From Pseudomonadota bacterium (GTDB taxonomy: Bacteria > Myxococcota_A > Polyangia > Polyangiales > Polyangiaceae), in contig JAEXCN010000376.1 in NCBI GenBank assembly GCA_023402175.1, forward strand, positions 1 through 11,438: DNA of 11,438 nt, in the 5' to 3' direction. The number at the start of each line of letters is the position of its first letter. The first letter of the stretch is position 1. The notes beneath the pieces were generated by a model, which saw only the letters and a list, made by a program, of their open reading frames with translations, searched no databases and had not been told where the DNA came from. Positions 6,384 through 11,438 of the stretch are shown piece after piece. The position numbers and the translations under genes are program-made.

Positions 6384-8384
6384 ATGTTCCGATCGCTCCT
6401 CATCGCCAACCGTGGCGAAATCGCCTGCCGGATCATCCGCACCGCGCGCCGTCTCGGCATCGAGACGATCGCCGTCTACTCCGAAGCCGACGCGTCCGCG
6501 CGTCACGTGCGCCTTGCCGATCGCGCCTTCCTCCTCGGTCCGGCGGCGGCGCGCGAGTCGTATCTCTCGGTCGAGAAGATCCTCGCGGCCGCGAAGGCGT
6601 CGGGCGCCGAGGCGATCCATCCCGGCTACGGCTTCCTCTCCGAGAACGCCGAGTTTGCCGAAGCGTGCGCGCGCGAAGGCATCGTCTTCGTCGGCCCGAG
6701 CGCCTCGGCGATCCGAGCGATGGGATCGAAGTCGGACGCCAAATCGCTGATGGAGAAGTTCGACGTGCCGCTCACGCCGGGCTACCACGGCGACGATCAG
6801 GATCCGGCACACCTCGCGCGCGAGGCTGACCGCATCGGGTATCCGGTCCTCATCAAGGCGAGCGCGGGCGGCGGCGGCAAGGGTATGCGCCGCGTCGACA
6901 ACGCGGCCGACTTCGCGGCCGCGCTCGCGTCGTGCAAGCGCGAGGCAGCGAGCTCGTTCGGCTCCGATCGCGTCCTCATCGAGCGCTACATCGAGCGGCC
7001 GCGGCACATCGAGGTGCAGGTCTTCGGCGACACACACGGCAACTACGTCTACCTGTTCGAGCGCGACTGCTCGGTGCAGCGGCGTCACCAGAAGGTGCTC
7101 GAAGAGGCGCCGGCGCCCGGCATGACCGAGGAGCGTCGTGCCGCGATGGGACGGAGCGCCGTCCGCGCAGCTCAGTCCGTGAATTACGCGGGTGCGGGCA
7201 CGGTCGAGTTCATCGCCGATCAGAGCGGAACGTTCTACTTCATGGAGATGAACACGCGTCTCCAGGTCGAACATCCGGTGACCGAGAAGATCACCGGGCT
7301 CGATCTCGTGGAGTGGCAGCTTCGCGTCGCGTCCGGAGAGACGCTCCCGAAGAAGCAGGAAGAGCTCTCGATCCGCGGCCACGCGATCGAGGCGCGTATC
7401 TACGCCGAGAACCCGGACGCGGGCTTCCTCCCGTCGACGGGGCGGCTCATCCATCTCGTGCCGCCGCGCGAGTCGGAGCTCGTTCGCATCGACACCGGCG
7501 TCGAGCAGGGCGACGCGATCACGCCGCACTACGATCCGATGATCGCAAAGCTCATCGTATGGGGCGCGGACCGGAGCGAAGCGCTCGCGCGGATGGGCAG
7601 CGTGCTCGATCACTACGAGATCGTCGGCGTCGAGAACAACGTCGAGTTCCTCGGGCGCCTCGTCCGCACGGAGTCGTTCGCGAAGGCAAACCTCGACACG
7701 TCGCTCATCGAGCGTGAGCGCGCGGCGCTCTTGCCCGAGAAGCGGACCGTGCCCGAGAGCGCATGGTTCGTGGGCGCGGCGACGGAGCTCGCGAAGAGGA
7801 CGACGGTGGCTGCACACGAGGCGAGCCCGTGGGCGCCGCTCGACGGGTGGCGCCTGGCGGGGAAGGGCGCGCAGCTCGTGACGCTCCGCCATGAGGACGA
7901 GACGCGCGAGCTCTTCGCGACGTTCGTCTCGAAGGGACATTGGGACATCGGCGTTGGCAAGGCCGAGGCCCCTGCGACGCGTGTCGCGTTCGAGCAGGTC
8001 GACGGCCACGGGCTTCGCGTTGCGATCGGCGCCTCGTCGGTCCATGCGACGGCGGTCCCGGACGGATCGAAGCTCCACCTCTTCATCGACGGTGCACGCT
8101 GGGATCTCGAGGTCGTCGATCCGCTCTACGTCGAGGCCGACGCCGACACGCACGTCGGCGGCCTGCGAGCGCCGATGCCCGGCAAGGTGATCGCCCACAT
8201 CGCGAGCGAAGGCGCACGCGTCGAGAAGGGCGCGCCGCTGCTCGTGGTCGAGGCGATGAAGATGGAGCTCACGATCTCCGCGCCTCGCGCCGGCGTCGTG
8301 AAACGCTTCCTCTACGGCGTCGGCGAGCAGGTCAGCGAAGGCGTCGAGCTCGTCACGTTCGAGGAAGAGGAGAAGAAGCCGTGA
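6384..8384 (+). CDS. liuD: Methylcrotonyl-CoA carboxylase, biotin carboxylase/biotin carrier (alpha) subunit
   Basis: The 666-residue protein carries out the ATP-dependent carboxylation of biotin and holds the biotin itself. Residues 1-445 are the biotin carboxylase: opening FRSLLIANRGEIACRI, the ATP-grasp glycine loop KASAGGGGKGM (158-168), and active-site EMNTRLQVEHPVTE with Arg292, Gln294 and Glu296 plus Arg338, the same numbers as in E. coli AccC. A variable linker (about 446-590) is where family members have their subunit-contact domain. The biotinyl carrier domain (about 592-662) has the EAMKM motif with the acceptor Lys626. All key residues are present. The start ATG is eight bases after the liuB stop. 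The long frame open back to 6039 is arginine-rich and overlaps liuB, so it was not used. The stop codon overlaps the liuE start. Confidence 0.97.
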   Translation: MFRSLLIANRGEIACRIIRTARRLGIETIAVYSEADASARHVRLADRAFLLGPAAARESYLSVEKILAAAKASGAEAIHPGYGFLSENAEFAEACAREGIVFVGPSASAIRAMGSKSDAKSLMEKFDVPLTPGYHGDDQDPAHLAREADRIGYPVLIKASAGGGGKGMRRVDNAADFAAALASCKREAASSFGSDRVLIERYIERPRHIEVQVFGDTHGNYVYLFERDCSVQRRHQKVLEEAPAPGMTEERRAAMGRSAVRAAQSVNYAGAGTVEFIADQSGTFYFMEMNTRLQVEHPVTEKITGLDLVEWQLRVASGETLPKKQEELSIRGHAIEARIYAENPDAGFLPSTGRLIHLVPPRESELVRIDTGVEQGDAITPHYDPMIAKLIVWGADRSEALARMGSVLDHYEIVGVENNVEFLGRLVRTESFAKANLDTSLIERERAALLPEKRTVPESAWFVGAATELAKRTTVAAHEASPWAPLDGWRLAGKGAQLVTLRHEDETRELFATFVSKGHWDIGVGKAEAPATRVAFEQVDGHGLRVAIGASSVHATAVPDGSKLHLFIDGARWDLEVVDPLYVEADADTHVGGLRAPMPGKVIAHIASEGARVEKGAPLLVVEAMKMELTISAPRAGVVKRFLYGVGEQVSEGVELVTFEEEEKKP

Positions 8385-9292
8385 CCGCGGTGCGCATCGT
8401 CGAGGTCGGGCCGCGCGACGGTCTCCAGAACGAGAAGGTGAACGTCTCGACGGAGACGAAGCTCGAGCTCATCGAGCGGCTCGCGCAGGCGGGGCTCACG
8501 GAGATCGAGGCGGCGTCGTTCGTCTCGCCGAAGTGGGTGCCGCAGATGGCCGATCACGATGCGGTGATGCGCGGGCTCGTGCGCCGTCCTGGACGGAAGT
8601 ACCCGGTGCTCGTGCCGAACCTCCGCGGCTACCAGGCGGCTGTCGCGGCGGGCGCGCGCGAGGTCGCGGTGTTCGCGTCGGCATCCGAGGCGTTCTCGCA
8701 GAAGAACATCAACTGCTCGATCGACGAATCGTTCGAGCGGTTCGCGCCGATCTTCGAAGCAGCGAAGACCGACGGCGTCGCGGTCCGAGGTTACGTCTCT
8801 TGCGTCGTCGGTTGCCCCTACGAGGGCTTCGTCGCGCCCGAGCGCGCAGCCGACGTCGCGGCGCGCCTGTACCGGAACGGCTGCTTCGAGATCTCGCTCG
8901 GCGATACGATCGGCGTCGGCACGCCGGCGACGGTGCTCCGATTGCTCGAGGTGGTCGGCAAGCACGTGCCGCTCGACAAGATCGCCGGTCACTTCCACGA
9001 CACGTACGGAATGGGCACGGCGAACGTGTACGCCTCGTACCAGGCAGGCCTGCGCATCTTCGACAGCTCGGTCGGCGGCCTCGGCGGCTGCCCGTACGCG
9101 AAAGGCGCGACCGGCAACGTCGCGACGGAGGACGTCGTCTACCTGATGCAGGGCCTCGGCGTCGATACCGGCATCGATTTGCAGGCATTGGTCGACACCG
9201 CCGAGTGGATCAGCGAGAAGCTCGGACGAAGCGTGCAAAGCCGCGTCGGCCGAGCAACGCTCGCCAAGCGCGGCACCGCACCGACGGTCTGA
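8381..9292 (+). CDS. liuE: Hydroxymethylglutaryl-CoA lyase
   Basis: This 303-residue TIM-barrel lyase cleaves 3-hydroxy-3-methylglutaryl-CoA into acetyl-CoA and acetoacetate, the last step of leucine breakdown. The catalytic features are visible: VGPRDGLQNE (9-18, with Arg12 and Asp13), the metal-binding histidines His204 and His206 in GHFHDTYG, and the signature GGCPYAKGATGNVATED (235-251) with the conserved loop cysteine Cys237. Asn246 is in the position of the conserved metal-site asparagine. The GTG start at 8381 shares four bases with the liuD stop (GTGA). AGGAG lies eight bases upstream, so translation is probably coupled. The symbol mvaB is also used for this enzyme. It is the last gene of the operon; the next gene, for a sigma factor, begins about 106 bp downstream and looks unrelated. 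Confidence 0.96.
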   Translation: MTAVRIVEVGPRDGLQNEKVNVSTETKLELIERLAQAGLTEIEAASFVSPKWVPQMADHDAVMRGLVRRPGRKYPVLVPNLRGYQAAVAAGAREVAVFASASEAFSQKNINCSIDESFERFAPIFEAAKTDGVAVRGYVSCVVGCPYEGFVAPERAADVAARLYRNGCFEISLGDTIGVGTPATVLRLLEVVGKHVPLDKIAGHFHDTYGMGTANVYASYQAGLRIFDSSVGGLGGCPYAKGATGNVATEDVVYLMQGLGVDTGIDLQALVDTAEWISEKLGRSVQSRVGRATLAKRGTAPTV

Positions 9293-9371
9293 CGCGCTCC
9301 GACGTCCGAGCGATCGCGGGTGTCGCTCAGTTGCCAGGGGGCGATAGCCGTCCGTCGCCGATGAGGGGGGG

Positions 9372-9386
9372 CCACGGCTTCCGTGG
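9372..9386 (+). repeat. Short perfect hairpin overlapping the sigma-factor ribosome-binding site
   Basis: CCACGG (9372-9377) and CCGTGG (9381-9386) are perfect inverted arms around the loop CTT. The right arm overlaps GGAAG (9385-9389), the best ribosome-binding candidate for the following sigma-factor gene. No T-run follows, so it is a poor terminator for the leucine operon. Confidence 0.45.
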
Positions 9387-9398
9387 AAGTGCCCGCAA

Positions 9399-10079
9399 TT
9401 GCGGATGAGGTTGATCCCCGCGAGCGGCCCAGACGATTTTCCGACGGACGTCGCCGAGCGGCTACACGAACAGTACGTGGCCGGAGCAGAGACCCTTCCT
9501 TCGTTCTCCCAGCCACGTCGCAGGTGTACGAGCAGCGACGGCTACGTGGAGACGGCAGATTTCCGTGCGCTTTACGATGAACTGTCCCCACTCGTCTGGA
9601 GATGGGTGGCTCGGCTCGGCATCCCGGCCCACGCGATTGACGACGTCGTGCAGGAGACCTTCCTCACGATCTACGCCAGGCTCGACGCCTTCGAGGGTCG
9701 CGCCGCGCTGACGACGTGGGCCTTCGCCGTCACCATCCGGGTGACCCGAAACTATCGGCGCCGGCGATCGGTCGGCCCCGTGGGCGACGAGTCCGACGTC
9801 GAGGAGCTCGATGCTCTGCCCGCGGAGGACGCGCATCCCGAGGCCGTTGCCGAGCACGCCGAGTCGCTCACGTTGCTGCAGCAGATCCTGAACGGACTCG
9901 ACGTCGACAAACGTGAGGTCTTCGTCCTTGCGGAGCTCGAGCAGCTCAGCGCGCCGGAGATCGCGACCATTCTCGAGATCAGCACCAACACGGTGGCGTC
10001 GCGGCTACGAGTCGCGCGCGAGGAGGTGCGGGCCGCGTGGGACCGAGCGACGGCCCGCGACCAGTGGAGACTCCGATGA
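9399..10079 (+). CDS. RNA polymerase sigma factor, ECF type (sigma-70 regions 2 and 4)
   Basis: The protein has up to 226 residues and two sigma domains. Region 2 spans about 54-124: DFRALYDELSPLVWRWVARL, then the core-binding/-10 block DDVVQETFLTIYARLDAFEG, then LTTWAFAVTIRVTRNYRRRR. Region 4 spans about 157-213, with the helix-turn-helix LSAPEIATILEISTNTVASR (183-202). Regions 1 and 3 are absent, as in extracytoplasmic-function sigma factors. The 50-residue N-terminal extension before region 2 is longer than usual. Two starts compete: TTG 9399, with GGAAG nine bases upstream, and ATG 9405, two codons later. The stop overlaps the next gene's ATG by four bases, pairing it with the membrane protein that may restrain it. 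The signal it answers is unknown. Confidence 0.92.
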   Translation: MRMRLIPASGPDDFPTDVAERLHEQYVAGAETLPSFSQPRRRCTSSDGYVETADFRALYDELSPLVWRWVARLGIPAHAIDDVVQETFLTIYARLDAFEGRAALTTWAFAVTIRVTRNYRRRRSVGPVGDESDVEELDALPAEDAHPEAVAEHAESLTLLQQILNGLDVDKREVFVLAELEQLSAPEIATILEISTNTVASRLRVAREEVRAAWDRATARDQWRLR

Positions 10080-10888
10080 GTGAAGACGACGACTTCGACC
10101 AGTTCCTGCGGGCCGCGCGCGCCGAGCACGAGGCCAGCGCGATGCCCGTGACCTCGGCAAAACGCATCGAGAGCGGCATTGCCTCTCAGGTGTCGTGGCG
10201 CCGTGGACTGCCCGCGTCGACCGCCGCCGCGCTCGCGACGCTGGCCGCGTCCACCGATGCGCGAGCACGCGGAGGGGCCACGTCCGCCGCCGCGAGCAAG
10301 ACGACGGGATTCATCAGTCGTAGCCCGTGGACGAAGGGGATTGCGATGCTCGTCCCCGTGCTGGGCCTGGCGACGGCGTTCTACACCGTCGAGAGCGCAA
10401 CGACGACGCCGGCTCCTGATCCTGCGGCATCGACGAAAGCGCCTACGGCAATGCCGGCGCCCGCGCCCATTCCAGACGACCCGAGCAGCGTCGTCGCTCC
10501 GGTGGCGTCGCTGGCCGGGCCTCGCGATCTGCCAGACGCCAAAGACGTACCCGCTCCCGCGGTCGAGCCGAAGGCGAACACGCTCCGTCGCGCCCGGGCA
10601 GGGGATGGCGGGTTCGAAGCCGAGCTCGCCCTGCTCACGGAGGTCACGTCCGCGCTTCGAGAGAAGCGGGCGGCGCGAGCGCTGGCGCTCATCGACGAGC
10701 ACGATCGCCGCTTTCCGAACGGAGCCCTCCGTCCCGAGTTCGCCGGCGAACGCGTGCTCACGCTCGCGGCGCTCGGGCGGCACGCCGAGGCGTGCGATCT
10801 CTCCGCCAAGTTCGTTGCGCAGTATCCGAAATCTCCTTTCGTACCCGAGGTGCGTGCTTCATGCGTCGAGTCGACTCCAAGTCGCTAA
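10076..10888 (+). CDS. Single-pass membrane protein, candidate anti-sigma factor with periplasmic TPR-like domain
   Basis: The 270-residue protein has a short acidic cytoplasmic start (SEDDDFDQFLRAARAEHEAS), an Ala/Ser-rich stretch, and one hydrophobic segment around residues 88-105 (KGIAMLVPVLGLATAFY). A long Pro/Ala linker (109-163) follows, then a helical C-terminal region (178-262) with TPR-like pairs: ALREKRAARALALIDEHDRR and AALGRHAEACDLSAKFVAQYP. The ATG overlaps the sigma-factor stop by four bases (ATGA), with GGAG six bases upstream, indicating coupled translation. This position and topology suggest an anti-sigma factor. However, the zinc-binding His-x3-Cys-x2-Cys motif of many anti-sigma factors is absent, so the role is inferred from context. 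Its last 28 bases overlap the following lipoprotein gene. Confidence 0.78.
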   Translation: MSEDDDFDQFLRAARAEHEASAMPVTSAKRIESGIASQVSWRRGLPASTAAALATLAASTDARARGGATSAAASKTTGFISRSPWTKGIAMLVPVLGLATAFYTVESATTTPAPDPAASTKAPTAMPAPAPIPDDPSSVVAPVASLAGPRDLPDAKDVPAPAVEPKANTLRRARAGDGGFEAELALLTEVTSALREKRAARALALIDEHDRRFPNGALRPEFAGERVLTLAALGRHAEACDLSAKFVAQYPKSPFVPEVRASCVESTPSR

Positions 10889-11438
10889 CCCTGCTCGCCG
10901 TAGCCGGCGTCTCGGTCCTCCTCGGCGTCGCGAGCTGCACGACGTCCGATGTCGTCGTCGTGCGCGAAGGTCCGTCGCAGACGCCGAGCTTCGTCGAGGC
11001 GGATGCGTCCGCCGACGCGTCCGCATCCGCCTCGGACGCCGAAGTCCCGATGTGTCCGGTCACGACGTGCAGCCAGCCATGGGCGACGTGCGCGTCGTCG
11101 CGGTTCCCGTGCGACACGAATCTATTGAACGACGACGAGAACTGCGGCGGTTGCGGCATCCGATGTGCCGGCGAGGACTTTGGCAATCACAGCAAGTGGA
11201 CATGCGTGAATGGCCAATGCACGTTCGGCTGCGTGACGGCATTCGGCCGGCATCAATACCAGAGCTGCGATGGCGATCCGACGAACGGATGCGAATCGGA
11301 CGGAGTCGCCGACAAGAACAATTGCGGCGCGTGCGGGAACAAGTGCGCAGACGGGCTCCTCTGTCTGAACGGTGAGTGCGTCGACCTTTGCGTCATGTTC
11401 AATCTCCCGGACAGCTGTGGTCTGTACAACTGTACGAA
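10861..11438 (+). CDS. Cysteine-rich lipoprotein, 5' part (runs off the right edge)
   Basis: An open frame from ATG 10861 continues for 192 codons to the end of the window without a stop. Residues 9-26 are a lipoprotein signal peptide (LTLLAVAGVSVLLGVASC), with the lipidated Cys26 after a VAS lipobox. A low-complexity Ala/Asp/Ser linker (47-60) follows. The remaining part holds about 20 cysteines in some 127 residues, with a repeated NCG-x-CG-x2-C module at 94-102 and 154-162 and a CDGDPTNGCES segment between them. Such disulfide-rich lipoproteins are frequent in myxobacteria and presumably sit at the cell surface; their function is unknown. The start overlaps the preceding gene by 28 bases in a different frame, so the gene probably belongs to the sigma-factor operon. 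A competing frame at 10179-11375 is arginine-rich and was rejected. Confidence 0.88.
   Translation, partial: MRRVDSKSLTLLAVAGVSVLLGVASCTTSDVVVVREGPSQTPSFVEADASADASASASDAEVPMCPVTTCSQPWATCASSRFPCDTNLLNDDENCGGCGIRCAGEDFGNHSKWTCVNGQCTFGCVTAFGRHQYQSCDGDPTNGCESDGVADKNNCGACGNKCADGLLCLNGECVDLCVMFNLPDSCGLYNCT
10995..11034 (+). repeat. 13-bp perfect inverted repeat inside the lipoprotein linker
   Basis: CGAGGCGGATGCG (10995-11007) and CGCATCCGCCTCG (11022-11034) are exact reverse complements around a 14-base loop. The loop itself contains the palindrome GACGCGTC (11014-11021). The hairpin encodes the Ala/Asp/Ser linker just after the signal peptide. It could form a strong structure in the message; whether it matters is unknown. 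Confidence 0.6.

Noticed and set aside
6243..8198. 651-residue open frame on the minus strand across liuD
   Set aside because: Arg/Asp-rich composition and no domain pattern; antisense to an intact biotin carboxylase/carrier protein.
9293..9398. Rho-independent terminator after liuE
   Set aside because: The only hairpin there (9372-9386) has a short stem and no T-run, and it overlaps the next gene's ribosome-binding region.
10179..11375. 398-residue plus-strand frame over the membrane-protein and lipoprotein genes
   Set aside because: It is Arg/Ser-rich without motifs. The other frames give a coupled start, a membrane segment, a lipobox and regular cysteine modules.

Overview
The window is very GC-rich, with strong G/C bias at third codon positions. 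That bias produces many long false reading frames on both strands. Gene style suggests a myxobacterium, probably of the Polyangiales/Sorangiineae type: a complete leucine-degradation module, two AraC-type regulators, and an ECF-sigma / membrane-protein / cysteine-rich lipoprotein trio. This placement is inferred from gene content and composition; no rRNA or marker gene is present.

Layout, left to right. (1) Positions 1-221, minus strand: the N-terminal part of a dienelactone-hydrolase-family protein running off the left edge. Divergent from it is a GlxA-type regulator (DJ-1/PfpI domain plus AraC helix-turn-helix; 295-1305). The gap between them holds two copies of a short palindrome. (2) 1306-1486: a gap with direct repeats and small hairpins, followed by a lone FRG-domain gene of unknown function (1487-2389). 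(3) 2393-3403, minus: an AraC-family regulator with an arabinose-binding-like N-terminal domain. It meets the FRG gene tail to tail and is divergent from (4). (4) 3536-9292, plus: a four-gene leucine/isovalerate catabolic operon, in the order isovaleryl-CoA dehydrogenase, methylcrotonyl-CoA carboxylase carboxyltransferase subunit, methylcrotonyl-CoA carboxylase biotin subunit, HMG-CoA lyase. (5) 9399 to the right edge, plus: an ECF sigma factor, a single-pass membrane protein that may be its anti-sigma factor, and the start of a cysteine-rich lipoprotein. These three reading frames overlap.

How they work together. The operon takes isovaleryl-CoA to 3-methylcrotonyl-CoA (LiuA), then 3-methylglutaconyl-CoA (LiuB+LiuD), and splits HMG-CoA into acetyl-CoA and acetoacetate (LiuE). 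The hydratase joining the last two steps (LiuC) is not in the cluster. The divergent AraC regulator probably controls the operon: the shared 132-bp gap contains TGCAACCT twice, exactly 21 bp apart, as expected for AraC-type half-sites. This is the best-supported new regulatory proposal in the window.

No tRNA, rRNA, CRISPR array, insertion sequence or convincing Rho-independent terminator was seen. No gene-free stretch exceeds 300 bases. I found no clear sign of an entirely new multi-gene system; the least understood pieces are the FRG-domain orphan and the sigma/membrane protein/lipoprotein trio.
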